Below, piece after piece: positions 1 to 8,679 of a DNA stretch of 63,642 nt. Source of the DNA: Deltaproteobacteria bacterium (GTDB lineage Bacteria; Myxococcota_A; Polyangia; Haliangiales; SHYZ01). How positions within the stretch are numbered: the stretch's first letter is position 1; each line of letters starts with the position of its first letter. The notes beneath the pieces are model-generated. The model saw only the letters and a list, made by a program, of their open reading frames with translations, made no database searches and had not been told where the DNA came from. The position numbers and the translations under genes are program-made. The stretch is from NCBI GenBank assembly GCA_016210055.1, contig JACQUZ010000145.1:1-63642 (forward strand), written 5' to 3'.

Positions 1-986
1 AGCTCGGAGGCGCCAAGATCTACCTCAAGCGCGAAGATCTCAACCACACGGGCGCGCACAAGATAAACAACTGCATCGGGCAGGGGCTCCTCGCCAGGCG
101 CATGGGCAAGACCCGAATCATTGCCGAAACAGGGGCAGGGCAGCATGGCGTGGCTACGGCCACTGTGGCAGCGCTCCTTGGGTTCAAGTGCGAGATCTAC
201 ATGGGCGCCGAGGATGTGGAACGCCAGGCGCTCAACGTATTTCGCATGCGGCTCCTCGGCGCCACGGTGCACTCGGTGGAAAAAGGGTCGCGAACCCTCA
301 AGGACGCCATGAACGAGGCGCTCCGCGACTGGGTGACGAACGTCCGCACGACGCATTACCTGATTGGCTCGGTTGCTGGCCCCCATCCATACCCCACGCT
401 CGTCCGCGAGCTCCAGGCCGTGATCGGCCGCGAGGCGAGAGAGCAGGTGCTCAAGGCCGAGGGGAGGCTCCCATCGGCCCTCGTGGCGTGCGTCGGCGGC
501 GGGTCCAACGCGGCGGGCTTGTTCTCGGAGTTCGTGGGCGATACGGCGGTGGAGCTCTGGGGCGTGGAGGCGGCCGGAGAGGGCATTGCCACGGGGCGAC
601 ACGCCGCCACGCTCTCCCTGGGTCGAGTCGGGGTGCTCCACGGCTCCAAGTCGTACGTGCTGTGCGATGACGATGGCCAGATCGCACAGGCGCACTCCAT
701 CAGCGCGGGCCTAGACTACCCCGGCGTGGGTCCCGAGCACGCGCACTGGAAGGATACGGGGCGCGCCCGCTATCTCTTCCGCACCGACGCCGAGGCGCTC
801 GAGGGGTTCAAGCTCCTCGCGCGCACCGAGGGTATTCTTGTGGCCCTCGAGACCGCGCACGCCATTGCCGCGCTCCCCGAGCTCGCGGCCCGTTACGGCA
901 AGGACGGAGTGATCGTCGCCTGCGTGTCGGGACGCGGGGACAAGGACATGAACACCATCGTGAATGCCCTCGGAGTCGTGCCATGA
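1..986 (+). CDS. trpB: Tryptophan synthase beta chain, 5' truncated
   Basis: Beta subunit of tryptophan synthase, the PLP enzyme that condenses indole with serine in the last step of tryptophan synthesis. The frame is open from base 3, so the gene starts upstream of the window and about the first 70 residues are missing. The PLP-lysine motif HTGAHKINN lies at about bases 45-72. The phosphate-binding stretch CVGGGSNA and the C-terminal SGRGDKD are intact. The stop overlaps the trpA start by four bases (ATGA), so the two subunits of the complex are translationally coupled. Nothing in the visible part is damaged. Assignment is very secure; only the N-terminus is unseen. Confidence 0.97.
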   Translation, partial: LGGAKIYLKREDLNHTGAHKINNCIGQGLLARRMGKTRIIAETGAGQHGVATATVAALLGFKCEIYMGAEDVERQALNVFRMRLLGATVHSVEKGSRTLKDAMNEALRDWVTNVRTTHYLIGSVAGPHPYPTLVRELQAVIGREAREQVLKAEGRLPSALVACVGGGSNAAGLFSEFVGDTAVELWGVEAAGEGIATGRHAATLSLGRVGVLHGSKSYVLCDDDGQIAQAHSISAGLDYPGVGPEHAHWKDTGRARYLFRTDAEALEGFKLLARTEGILVALETAHAIAALPELAARYGKDGVIVACVSGRGDKDMNTIVNALGVVP

Positions 987-1777
987 GCGAGAAGAGTCGG
1001 CTTGCCCGAGCCCTCGCCGGGGGGAACAAGCTCGTCGCGTACCTCACCTGCGGGGATCCTTCGATCGACACCACCGTCGACCTGGTCATTGCGCTGGCAA
1101 GGGCCGGGGCGAGCGCCGTGGAGCTCGGAATCCCGTTCTCGGATCCGTCGGCAGATGGGCCAGCGATTCAGCGCGCCATGGAGCGAGCGCTTGGCCGGGG
1201 GACTTCCCTTCGAAGCGTCCTCGATGTGACGAGGCGGGTAAGGCATGCGGGATGTGACGTCCCCATCGTGCTGTTTGGTTACTACAACCCCATCTTCGTC
1301 TACGGGGCCTCGCGCTTTGCCCGAGATGCGGCCGAAGCTGGGGCTGACGCTACCCTCGTCGTGGACCTGCCGGTCGACGAGATCCACGAGCTCCTCGGCC
1401 CAGCGCGAGCCGCTGGCCTCAAGGTCGTTCCGCTCCTTGCTCCCACGTCTACGCCGGCGCGCATCGCCCGCGTGGGATCCATCGGGGCGCCCTTCGTCTA
1501 CTACGTGTCCGTCACCGGCATCACTGGGGCTGCGCTGGCCGCGCAGAGCGATGTGGAAAGGCGCGTGCAGGAGATTCGTGCCCAGGTCTCATGCCCCATC
1601 GCCGTCGGGTTTGGCATCGCGACCCCCGATGACGCGCGCGCCATCGGCCGCTTTGCCGATGCCGTGGTCGTGGGCTCGGCGATCGTGCGGGTCATCGAGG
1701 AGAACCCGGGGCGAGAGACCCTTTCGGTCACCGCCCTTGCGTCGAGCCTTTCCGAAGCGCTGGTAAAGGGGGTGTAG
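983..1777 (+). CDS. trpA: Tryptophan synthase alpha chain
   Basis: Alpha subunit (264 aa, normal length) that cleaves indole-3-glycerol phosphate to indole and passes it to the beta subunit. The TIM-barrel signature [14 protein letters not shown] carries the catalytic acids, Glu47 and Asp58. VVDLPVDE and the phosphate-binding region [10 protein letters not shown] are also present. It starts inside the trpB stop (ATGA). No attenuator can be judged because the 5' part of the operon is outside the window. The next gene is convergent, 16 bases away, so the trp operon ends here. Confidence 0.97.
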   Translation: MSEKSRLARALAGGNKLVAYLTCGDPSIDTTVDLVIALARAGASAVELGIPFSDPSADGPAIQRAMERALGRGTSLRSVLDVTRRVRHAGCDVPIVLFGYYNPIFVYGASRFARDAAEAGADATLVVDLPVDEIHELLGPARAAGLKVVPLLAPTSTPARIARVGSIGAPFVYYVSVTGITGAALAAQSDVERRVQEIRAQVSCPIAVGFGIATPDDARAIGRFADAVVVGSAIVRVIEENPGRETLSVTALASSLSEALVKGV

Positions 1778-1793
1778 TCCCGCACGGCGCGAA

Positions 1794-2306
1794 TCACATC
1801 CCCAGCCGCCGCCTGAGATCTCGCACGATTTCCTTGAGCTCCGCGTCCGCCATGACCTCGGTCTCCGCTTCGATCTGCTGGAGCACCTCTGGTGACGGCT
1901 GGGGGCGCAAGGGGGCACGAGGGCGCCTGCGCGCGTGGCGCCGGGCGAGCATGGCCACGACGTCGTCCGGGTCTTCGTCTGGACGACGTCCAAGGTGCAA
2001 CCGGATTTCCTTGACGAGCGGAGGGTCGCCGCACCGCTGATTTACCTTCGCGGCCATCTCGGCGCGGAGGAACGAGAGCTCCTGAAGCCAAGTCGAGCTC
2101 ACCACTCGGACATGTAGGACCCCTCCCTTCAGCCCGTCGGGCCATGCCCGGGTCGCCACGCGATCCCCGACGATCTCCCGCCAATTCAAGACGAGGCGCT
2201 GCTCCCGCACGGGCCCCGTGATCCCGTGGGCCTTGATCGTCTCGTCGATGAGGCTTGCCGCAGAGACGGCCTGGCGGCTTCGCTGTTTCCGGTCTCTGCC
2301 CCCCAT
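1794..2306 (-). CDS. DUF721/DciA-like protein
   Basis: A 170-aa protein of the DUF721 family, which includes DciA, the widespread bacterial partner of the replicative helicase. The family core lies at about residues 20-105: a helix, then LNWREIVGDRVATRAWPDGL, a strand pair HVRVVSSTWLQEL, and a helix ending in the segment before VKEIRLHLG. The C-terminal third is Arg-rich and low in sequence complexity, probably a flexible tail. The gene is convergent with trpA and divergent from the response regulator. A direct role in helicase loading is inferred from the family only; many DUF721 proteins are uncharacterised. Confidence 0.75.
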   Translation of the reverse strand: MGGRDRKQRSRQAVSAASLIDETIKAHGITGPVREQRLVLNWREIVGDRVATRAWPDGLKGGVLHVRVVSSTWLQELSFLRAEMAAKVNQRCGDPPLVKEIRLHLGRRPDEDPDDVVAMLARRHARRRPRAPLRPQPSPEVLQQIEAETEVMADAELKEIVRDLRRRLGM

Positions 2307-2410
2307 GGTGGCCGAAGCTTACCTCCCTAAAGCCATGAGGGAAACCGCCGATCGGGCGGAGAGGTAGGAGATCGTACAGGTCACGGCCCATGGGCCGACG
2401 AGAGGCTCAC

Positions 2411-2974
2411 ATGCAAGAAAAGCTGGAAACAGCCAAGAAGCACACGATTCTCCTGGTCGACGACGAGGACAACGTTCGGTCGGCGCTCCGCCGCACGCTC
2501 CGTGGGGAAGGGTATGAAATCCTCGAAGCCTCCTCGGGAGAACAGGGCCTGGCAACGCTGCGTGCGCAGCCCGTTGACGTCGTGATCTCCGACCACGCCA
2601 TGCCGAACATGACCGGGCTCGAGTTTCTTAGGGTGGCACGGCTGCTCCGTCCCGACACGCTCCGGATTATCCTCACGGGCCAGGCGGACTTGGAAATGGC
2701 GGTTCGGGCCATCAACGAGGATGCGATCTATCGCTTCCTGCTCAAGCCGTGGGACCAGCTCGATCTCCGAGTCATGCTGCGGCTCGCCATTCGGCACCTG
2801 GACTCGGAACGGCGCAACGCTCGCCTCCTGGAGCTCGTCCGCAAGCAGACCAAGCTCCTCGAAAAACTCGAGCGAGAGAACCCTCACCTCTTCGACGTGG
2901 AGCGGGACGACCGCGGAGCCATCATCGTCTCCGAGGAGGAACTTGCGATTCTCGGGGACACGATCGTGACCTAG
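2411..2974 (+). CDS. Response regulator, receiver with helical C-terminal tail
   Basis: A 187-aa receiver-domain protein. The acidic pocket is LLVDDEDNVR near the start, the phospho-acceptor Asp lies in VVISDHAMPNMTG, the switch Thr in RIILTGQADLE, and the conserved Lys in FLLKPWDQ. This receiver type (SDHAMP..., FLLKPW) is the one normally fused to HD-GYP domains in RpfG-like regulators. Here only about 65 residues follow, a coiled-coil-like helix (RNARLLELVRKQTKLLEKL) and a short acidic end, so no output enzyme is present. An ATG at 2411 preceded by GAGAGG is preferred to an in-frame start at 2390. The sensor kinase is not encoded nearby. Confidence 0.9.
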   Translation: MQEKLETAKKHTILLVDDEDNVRSALRRTLRGEGYEILEASSGEQGLATLRAQPVDVVISDHAMPNMTGLEFLRVARLLRPDTLRIILTGQADLEMAVRAINEDAIYRFLLKPWDQLDLRVMLRLAIRHLDSERRNARLLELVRKQTKLLEKLERENPHLFDVERDDRGAIIVSEEELAILGDTIVT

Positions 2975-2990
2975 ACGTGCCGGACCGGTC

Positions 2991-3608
2991 CTACGCCAGC
3001 TTTAGTCTTCGAATCAGCTCACGAAGCCTTCGCGATCCCCCGGCATCCCTCGAGTGAAACTTGATCCCGCTGGCGCCGCCCGCGGTGTGATACGTCACCA
3101 CGCCGCTGATGGCTAGCGGGCTCACCGCGCCAGGTGGGGTCACCTCGAGGATGACCTCTGTATCGACAGCGAGCTTCTCGGCGAGGAGGAGCGCTCCTCC
3201 GATGGAGATCTCGGACAGGCCCCCCGCACGAAAATCTGCGCTCTCGGGAGTGCGATAGCGGACCGGTATCTCGACTGGGAGTCGGGTGTGCCGCCGGCGC
3301 GGTGCTGGAGGCCTTTCCCCCTTCAAGGTTTGCAAGATGAAGTCCCGCTTGTCCGCTTCCTCGGGCGCGAACTCGATCGTCGCGCCGGCGCGAACCCGCA
3401 GGCGCGGCAAGGCTGGCCGCCACGAGCGGACGACGCCCCGCACCAGGATCTTGTTCGGTAGTGCTGGAATGACCAGCTCGCATACGACCTTGCTTCCCAC
3501 CCGCAGGGGCGTCGTCGTGGGACAGAAGAGACCGCCGTACGCCAGCTCCTTCTGGTAGGCGCCGGCAAATTCCTGGTTCGTGCGAAAACGGACCTTCAGG
3601 ATCTCCAT
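2991..3608 (-). CDS. PilZ domain protein with two PilZ-like domains
   Basis: A 205-aa cytosolic protein. The N-terminal half (about 1-95) has the strand pattern of myxobacterial PilZ paralogues (AYQKELAYGGLF, then VCELVIP) but lacks the ligand arginines. The second half (about 105-205) is a PilZ domain with the arginine motif RRRHTRLPVEIPVRY and SEISIGGALL, matching the usual RxxxR and (D/N)xSxxG boxes except for Glu in place of Asp/Asn. Cyclic-di-GMP binding is therefore plausible but not assured. It is divergent from the glycosyltransferase and convergent with the response regulator, so it is probably transcribed alone. Confidence 0.82.
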   Translation of the reverse strand: MEILKVRFRTNQEFAGAYQKELAYGGLFCPTTTPLRVGSKVVCELVIPALPNKILVRGVVRSWRPALPRLRVRAGATIEFAPEEADKRDFILQTLKGERPPAPRRRHTRLPVEIPVRYRTPESADFRAGGLSEISIGGALLLAEKLAVDTEVILEVTPPGAVSPLAISGVVTYHTAGGASGIKFHSRDAGGSRRLRELIRRLKLA

Positions 3609-3706
3609 CCGCTAATCCCCATGTGCTTGCTTAGCACGGCCTGGCTCGCCCGCGCCAATTTCCATATCGCTTCCGCTTCCCGGTTGTGCCGTGTAGATTG
3701 CTTTCA

Positions 3707-4417
3707 ATGCAACACGAAGCACTCATTATTATTCCCACCTACAACGAGCGGGACAACGTGCCTGCCATCTCCCGCGCCATCCATGAGACCGTGCCGGACG
3801 TCCACGTGCTGTTCGTGGACGACAACTCGCCAGACGGAACTGGGCGCGTGGCCGACGAGCTGGCCGCCAAGGATCCGCGCATCCGTGTCCTGCACAGGTC
3901 CGGGAAGCTCGGCCTGGGGACCGCGTACTTGGCAGGTTTTCGTCACGGACTCCAAGCCGGCTACCCCTACTTGATCGAGATGGACGCCGACTTCTCGCAC
4001 GACCCCAAGTACCTATCGGAGATGCTCAAGCGGGCGCGCGAGAGCTGCGACGTGGTCATCGGATCTCGGTACGTGGACGGCGGCGGCACCGAGAACTGGG
4101 GGCTCGGCCGGAAAATCATCAGCTTTGGCGGCGGGCTCTACGCCCGCACCATCTTGGGCATCGATATCCAGGACATGACCGCGGGCTTTATCTGTTACAG
4201 GCGGCATGTTCTCGAAACGCTCGACTTGGGAGCGATTCGCTCTGAAGGGTACGGATTTCAGATTGAGCTCAAGTACCGCGTGGTGAAGGCGGGTTTTCGC
4301 GTCGAGGAAATGCCCATCGTCTTCGTTGACAGGCGCGTGGGGCAGTCCAAGATGTCCAAGAAGATCTTCCTAGAAGCACTCACGATGGTCTGGAAAATCC
4401 GATTTAGCGCTTCCTGA
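3707..4417 (+). CDS. Polyprenol-phosphate mannosyltransferase-like GT2 enzyme
   Basis: A 236-aa family 2 glycosyltransferase resembling dolichol/polyprenol-phosphate mannose synthase, which transfers mannose from GDP-mannose to a lipid phosphate at the membrane. Visible motifs are IIIPTYNERDN, VDDNSPDGT, the metal-binding DADFSHDP, SRYVDGGG and the acceptor-loop region with GYGFQIEL. There is no C-terminal membrane domain, as in the soluble class. The ATG at 3707 gives the expected start directly before the first strand; a longer reading from 3686 adds nothing family-like. Its last 14 bases overlap the convergent phasin-like gene. The GDP-mannose genes at 59.5-63 kb could supply its donor. 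Confidence 0.88.
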   Translation: MQHEALIIIPTYNERDNVPAISRAIHETVPDVHVLFVDDNSPDGTGRVADELAAKDPRIRVLHRSGKLGLGTAYLAGFRHGLQAGYPYLIEMDADFSHDPKYLSEMLKRARESCDVVIGSRYVDGGGTENWGLGRKIISFGGGLYARTILGIDIQDMTAGFICYRRHVLETLDLGAIRSEGYGFQIELKYRVVKAGFRVEEMPIVFVDRRVGQSKMSKKIFLEALTMVWKIRFSAS

Positions 4418-4868
4418 CCCGCTTCTCGGCGACGGTCTTCTGGGGCTTGCGAGAGCCACTGCCGCTGTGGGCGTCTCCATCGGCCAGGGCCGCTGTTGTT
4501 ACCAGCGTCGCACCCTGGGACGTCGACGGCGGCACCGGATTCGCGGTCTCGGCGGAAGTTGTGCTGGGGGCAAAAGAGGCTTCGGCGGAACCCCTGCGGG
4601 TCGACGCCAATTGGGCCAGGCGGGCGTCGAGCTCGTCGAGACGGGACGCGAGTTGTGCGATTTCTTGCTTGGTGGGCAGGTCCAAGGCATTGCGCAGCCT
4701 TTCGCCGACCTGCTCAAGCTTCTGCTTGATGGAGTCGGGGAGGGCAAGCCACTTGGTCTGAATGGCCAGTGCGGTCCGGGTGTTCTTGGTGGCCAGCGCC
4801 CACTTGTCTAGGATGCGCTCGGCGAGCGCCCTATTGGTTGAAGGAGCACTTTCGGTTGCTACGGTCAT
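4404..4868 (-). CDS. Phasin-like protein
   Basis: A 154-aa protein with a helical N-terminal half (about residues 15-95) containing LDLPTKQEIAQLASRLDELD, the pattern of phasin/PhaI-type proteins that coat polyhydroxyalkanoate granules. A Ser/Thr/Ala-rich linker and a strongly basic end (RKPQKTVAEKRVRKR) follow, as in phasins with a DNA- or granule-binding basic tail. No PHA synthase is in the window, so granule association is inference. Alternatively it is simply a coiled-coil protein of unknown role. It ends inside the convergent glycosyltransferase gene (14-base overlap). Confidence 0.6.
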   Translation of the reverse strand: MTVATESAPSTNRALAERILDKWALATKNTRTALAIQTKWLALPDSIKQKLEQVGERLRNALDLPTKQEIAQLASRLDELDARLAQLASTRRGSAEASFAPSTTSAETANPVPPSTSQGATLVTTAALADGDAHSGSGSRKPQKTVAEKRVRKR

Positions 4869-4969
4869 GTTGAGCCTCCTGTGCGCTCGCGCGCTTTCTC
4901 GCAGCGAGAATAACGCGCCGCGTCAGCGTGTCAAGGAATGCTCGCAACAAATTTCATGGATCGATCTGC

Positions 4970-5164
4970 TTACTCATCTTCTCCCAGGTCGTCCTCGTCA
5001 TCTTCCGAATCGTCGTCCAAGTCGTCGAGGTCGTCGTCCTCGTCGCCTCCTGGGACGTCTTCGTCGTCGAGCTCGCCGTCTTCGTCGAAGTCATCGTCCC
5101 CGAAGTCATCGTCTTCCAGATCGTCATCCTCTGGGCCTTCGCTGAGAAGTTCCGTTGGGGTCAT
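4970..5164 (-). CDS. Small hyperacidic Asp/Glu-rich protein
   Basis: A 64-aa reading frame that after MTPTELLSEGPE is almost wholly Asp/Glu with a few Gly, Leu and Phe. Its pI must be extremely low and no fold is recognisable. Reasons to accept it: an ATG preceded by AAGAGGA on the minus strand, a stop in a sensible place, and a position at the head of a minus-strand pair with the phasin-like gene. Reason for doubt: the DNA is a low-complexity GTC/CTC repeat whose opposite strand is also open. It may be a charge-rich chaperone or nucleic-acid mimic, but no function is assigned. Confidence 0.5.
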   Translation of the reverse strand: MTPTELLSEGPEDDDLEDDDFGDDDFDEDGELDDEDVPGGDEDDDLDDLDDDSEDDEDDLGEDE

Positions 5165-5214
5165 GTCGGTCCTCTTACCTTGCGTCCGGGCAGCCTGGCA
5201 AGTACGTTTGCGTC

Positions 5215-6087
5215 GTGCCGATTCGCATCTACGTCGATGGTGGGCTGTTTGACGAGAAGACGGCGGTAATACCGGTCTTCGATCGCGGCTTCCTCTATGG
5301 TGACAGCGTCTACGAGGTCACTCGAACGGTCGGTGGGAAGCCGGTCGACTTGGAGCCGCATCTTTCGCGGCTCGAGCGGTCGGCGGAAGCGATCATGCTT
5401 CCGATCATGCCCAGGCCGGTGATCATGAACGCGCTTGCAGAGACCCTCTCTGCGGCGGGAAATCCCGACTCGTACATCCGGGTGATCGTCACGCGCGGTG
5501 CAGGGGAGCTGGGCTTGGACCCCGACCTGGCAGACAAGCCTCGGCTGATCATCGTCGTGAAGCCGCTCAAGCTTCCGCCGGGCGATCTCTACCGGGACGG
5601 TGCGAGCATCGCCATCGTGGGGGTTCGCCGCAATCTGCGACGAGCGGTGGATCCGGCGGTGAAATCGGGCAACTACCTCAACAACATCATGGCGTTCGCG
5701 GAGGCGAAGCGAGCCGGCGCTTACGAGTCCATCATGTGCAATGCGGAAGGGCTCGTCGTCGAGGGATCCACGTCGAACATCTTCGCCGTCAAGGATCGGG
5801 TGATCCGCACGCCAGCGCTCGAGGACGGGCTCCTCGACGGAATCACGCGCCGCCGAGTGCTCCAGATCGCGTGCGACGCGGGGTACGCTCTCGAGCAGGT
5901 GCACATGCGACCGGACGACCTACGCTTGGCAGACGAGCTCTTCCTTACCAGCTCCGTGCGGGGAGTCATGCCGGTGGTGCGAGTGGACGGCATGCCCGTG
6001 AAGGATGCCCGGCCAGGGACCGTGACGCGGGAGCTCATGGCCCTGTACGACCAATTCCTCGCGCGTGTCGCTGTCGGCACGCTATGA
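5215..6087 (+). CDS. Class IV PLP aminotransferase (branched-chain/D-amino-acid type)
   Basis: A 290-aa fold-type IV PLP enzyme. The PLP lysine is Lys150 in DPAVKSGNYLNN and the cofactor-binding Glu183 lies in VVEGSTSNIF; FDRGFLYGDSVYEVTR and LLDGITRRRVL are also diagnostic. The family holds branched-chain aminotransferases, D-amino-acid aminotransferases and aminodeoxychorismate lyases. The sequence cannot separate them, though the length and ELFLTSSVRGVMPV favour an aminotransferase. The GTG at 5215 (VPIRIYVDGG) is the start that fits the family; a longer frame from 5155 would overlap the divergent acidic gene. The next gene starts 9 bases downstream, so they are probably co-transcribed. 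Confidence 0.88.
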   Translation: MPIRIYVDGGLFDEKTAVIPVFDRGFLYGDSVYEVTRTVGGKPVDLEPHLSRLERSAEAIMLPIMPRPVIMNALAETLSAAGNPDSYIRVIVTRGAGELGLDPDLADKPRLIIVVKPLKLPPGDLYRDGASIAIVGVRRNLRRAVDPAVKSGNYLNNIMAFAEAKRAGAYESIMCNAEGLVVEGSTSNIFAVKDRVIRTPALEDGLLDGITRRRVLQIACDAGYALEQVHMRPDDLRLADELFLTSSVRGVMPVVRVDGMPVKDARPGTVTRELMALYDQFLARVAVGTL

Positions 6088-6096
6088 TGACAGCGG

Positions 6097-8052
6097 ATGT
6101 CCAAGCCAGATCCAAGGAAGCTCAAGGACGAGGCCGCTCTTGCGCTGGAGAAGGGGAAGTGGAAGGCCGCGCTCGATGGCTACCTAGCCCTCGCGCGGCT
6201 CGAGAGCAAGGACGGCATTTGGCCGCAGAAGGCCGGCGAGATGTACCGCAAGCTGGGAAAGCGGGACGAAGCCGTTGCTGCCTTTTCGCGTGCAGTCGAG
6301 GCCTATTCGATAAGTGGCTTTCTTCTCAAGGCAGTCGCTGTTTGCAAGCTCATCCTCGAGATTGAGCCTTCCCACACCGATGCCCAGGCCAAGATCGCGT
6401 CTCTTCACTCGGCCCGTGGGCTCCCTGCAGTCGCGGCGCCGGTTGCGCGGGTGGGGACTCTCCTTCCTGGCGCACAGGCGGCGACATCGGGAGAAAAGCA
6501 GGGAACGCCGGCCATGCCTCCACGTCCACCACAGGTTACGATGATCGGGACGCCAGCGCCGAGCGCCAGCACGAAAGGCTCGGCGCCTTCGCGACCCACA
6601 CAGCCACAGGTGCAAGCGAAGCCGGCATCCGCCATTCCGAGTGGTGCCCAGGCGTCTCCGGCCAACCCGACGGTACCCAAAGCCAAGCTTGAGGCCAAAG
6701 TTGCTTCTTCACAGCCTAGCGCAAGTCCTCCGAGTGCTGGGCACCAAGCCGGATCCAAGACGCCGCCAGCACCAGTGAAAACCCTCATTGCCCCAGCGCC
6801 AGCTCCAAAGGTTCCGCTGCCGATCCCACCTCCGGCGCCTCCGCCCGAAGTGACGGGGCTCTTGGACCTCGGGATTCCGACGGGAACGGCCTCCCTACCC
6901 GACGCTGGAGTCATGGTCGATCCGGTGGATTCCGCGCAAGTGAACATCGCGGCGCTGGTTCGAGCAGAGGCCGAGGGCCGCGCCAAGGTACGGAGGGGGC
7001 AAAGCGGGGTAGCGCTCGACCAGCTGCCACTCGGTGCGATGGTGCCGGGTGCACGAAAGTCGTGCGAGCTTTCGGCGGTCGAAGGCTCGGTCTACGAGAT
7101 CCCGCTGGACGAAGACGACATCGAAGTCGCTATTCCCGCTGATCAGGAAAAAGGGGTGTCGGAAGAAGCAGCGCGCGCCGCGCAGGCGCTGTTTCCCAGG
7201 ACGCCGCTCTTCTCGTCCCTCACCGAGCGCCACCTGCGCATGTTGATCGATCGGGTGCGCCTCGTCACCCTTGATTCCGGCGAAATCCTGTTCCAACAAG
7301 AGGATCCAGGGGATGCGCTGTATGTCGTTGCAGAGGGCGAAGTGGCCGTTCTCGTCGGCGGGGAAGAGGAGACTGCGAGAGGGCACGCGTGCCGCGTCAC
7401 TGACCTTGGGCTCGTCGAGGTGGCGCGCCTTGGCGAGGGAGCCTTTTTTGGCGAGATCGCGCTGCTCACGCAGCAGGAGCGGAACGCCACCATCCAGGCA
7501 ACTCGGCCGACGAGCCTTCTCGAGATCGACCGCAGCGTGGTTGGTGATCTCATCGAGGACTCCCCAGGCGTGCTCAAGATCCTGCTCAGGTTTCTTCGCG
7601 ACCGACTCCTCGACACCCTCGTCGACACGAACCGGCTGTTTGAGCCGTTCTCAGGGGAGGAGCGGAGGAGGCTGGCGGCGCGCTTCCTTTTCCTCGAGGT
7701 AGAAGCAGGTGCGCTTCTCGTCGACGAGGGGAAGCGAGCGCCCGGCTTGTTTATCCTCCTCTGCGGAAGGGCCACGGTCTCGATGGATGGTCAGCCCGTG
7801 GCTGATCTAGGCTCAGGCGACGTGTTCGGTGAGATGTCGATGCTCACCAAGGGTCCGGCCGCGGCGTCCATTCGCGCAGCGTCCAAGAGTTACTTGCTCG
7901 AGCTGCCTCGCGCCGACTTCTCCGAGATCATCATGACCCATCCGCAAGTGCTGGAGTATGTCAATACGCTGGCAGAGGAGCGCCGGCTGTATATCGAAGA
8001 AATGCTCAAAGGGAAGGCGACCTACAGGGAAGGTCGCCTGCGCATGGTGTGA
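6097..8052 (+). CDS. TPR protein with two cyclic-nucleotide-binding domains
   Basis: A 651-aa protein. Residues 1-110 form TPR-like helical repeats (ALDGYLALARLE, AVAAFSRAVEAY, ILEIEPSHTDAQ). Residues about 110-270 are a Pro/Ala/Ser-rich linker. Two cNMP-binding domains follow (about 365-505 and 515-640). The first carries the phosphate-binding cassette FFGEIALLTQQERNAT with the Arg that contacts cyclic-nucleotide phosphate. The second (VFGEMSMLTKGPAAAS) has lost that Arg and probably does not bind ligand. There is no DNA-binding or catalytic output, so it looks like a scaffold or effector subunit. It lies 9 bases after the aminotransferase and overlaps the start region of the next small membrane gene. 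Confidence 0.85.
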   Translation: MSKPDPRKLKDEAALALEKGKWKAALDGYLALARLESKDGIWPQKAGEMYRKLGKRDEAVAAFSRAVEAYSISGFLLKAVAVCKLILEIEPSHTDAQAKIASLHSARGLPAVAAPVARVGTLLPGAQAATSGEKQGTPAMPPRPPQVTMIGTPAPSASTKGSAPSRPTQPQVQAKPASAIPSGAQASPANPTVPKAKLEAKVASSQPSASPPSAGHQAGSKTPPAPVKTLIAPAPAPKVPLPIPPPAPPPEVTGLLDLGIPTGTASLPDAGVMVDPVDSAQVNIAALVRAEAEGRAKVRRGQSGVALDQLPLGAMVPGARKSCELSAVEGSVYEIPLDEDDIEVAIPADQEKGVSEEAARAAQALFPRTPLFSSLTERHLRMLIDRVRLVTLDSGEILFQQEDPGDALYVVAEGEVAVLVGGEEETARGHACRVTDLGLVEVARLGEGAFFGEIALLTQQERNATIQATRPTSLLEIDRSVVGDLIEDSPGVLKILLRFLRDRLLDTLVDTNRLFEPFSGEERRRLAARFLFLEVEAGALLVDEGKRAPGLFILLCGRATVSMDGQPVADLGSGDVFGEMSMLTKGPAAASIRAASKSYLLELPRADFSEIIMTHPQVLEYVNTLAEERRLYIEEMLKGKATYREGRLRMV

Positions 8053-8054
8053 CG

Positions 8055-8300
8055 ATGGTACTGCCTCGATGGGTCCCCCTTCTGGTGGGGTTACTCCTCT
8101 TTGCCTTTGGAATCTACCGGATTCGCCTGTTTGCGCGGGGAAAGAAGCAAGAACGCGAGCCAGGGGCACGGCCGCCACGGACTGGGATGGGCATCTACGG
8201 GCTGCGAGGCACGCACCTCGCCTTCGGCATCGCCTATATTCTCGCCGGGATCTTTCTCACCATGCACGCCTTTGGGTTACGGCTTTTCCCGAATCGCTAG
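8055..8300 (+). CDS. Small two-helix membrane protein
   Basis: An 81-aa protein with two predicted membrane helices (PLLVGLLLFAFGIYRI and AFGIAYILAGIFLTMHAFGL) joined by a basic, Pro-rich loop. No family is recognised. The ATG at 8055 follows the previous stop by two bases; an in-frame GTG at 8049 overlaps that stop. The tight junction indicates co-transcription with the cyclic-nucleotide-binding protein. Confidence 0.65.
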   Translation: MVLPRWVPLLVGLLLFAFGIYRIRLFARGKKQEREPGARPPRTGMGIYGLRGTHLAFGIAYILAGIFLTMHAFGLRLFPNR

Positions 8301-8679
8301 AATCGCGCATCAGGCCCCGAAAAATGGCCGAGGCGGGACGGGCCCACCTCGGTCGTCAGTTCGCCTGGTTGTCGTTCAACCTGTCGGATTGGCCCAAGCG
8401 CACCAAAGTTTTGGGGAGGCGGCCAATGGCCTGCATCATCCCCCGGGCTTGTGCGAGGGCAATCCTTGCCGCCCACGACTCAAAGGCGGCTTGGATGCGC
8501 GTCCGGTGGCGTACTACTCATGCGAGCCCTCCATGGCTTCGAGCGGAAGCTTCCTGCGTTCGCGCGCGCAAGGTTGAACCTACGATGGCTCTCGCATGGG
8601 GTCAATCAGGAACGATTGGACAGGGTGCAGTCGGCCAGGATGCAAAAATCACACAGCCTAGGACCGCGAGGAGCCGTAC
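8301..8679. other. Intergenic spacer, no gene recognised
   Basis: The 379 bases separate two convergent transcription units (the small membrane protein and the FKBP lipoprotein). Reading frames here are open only by virtue of high GC and their translations show no protein-like composition. No strong terminator hairpin with a T-run, RNA gene or repeat was found. Confidence 0.5.

Noticed and set aside
4978..5160. Trinucleotide-like GTC/TTC repeat read as a possible CRISPR or satellite repeat
   Set aside because: There is no repeat-spacer organisation; the pattern follows from the Asp/Glu codons of the acidic ORF.
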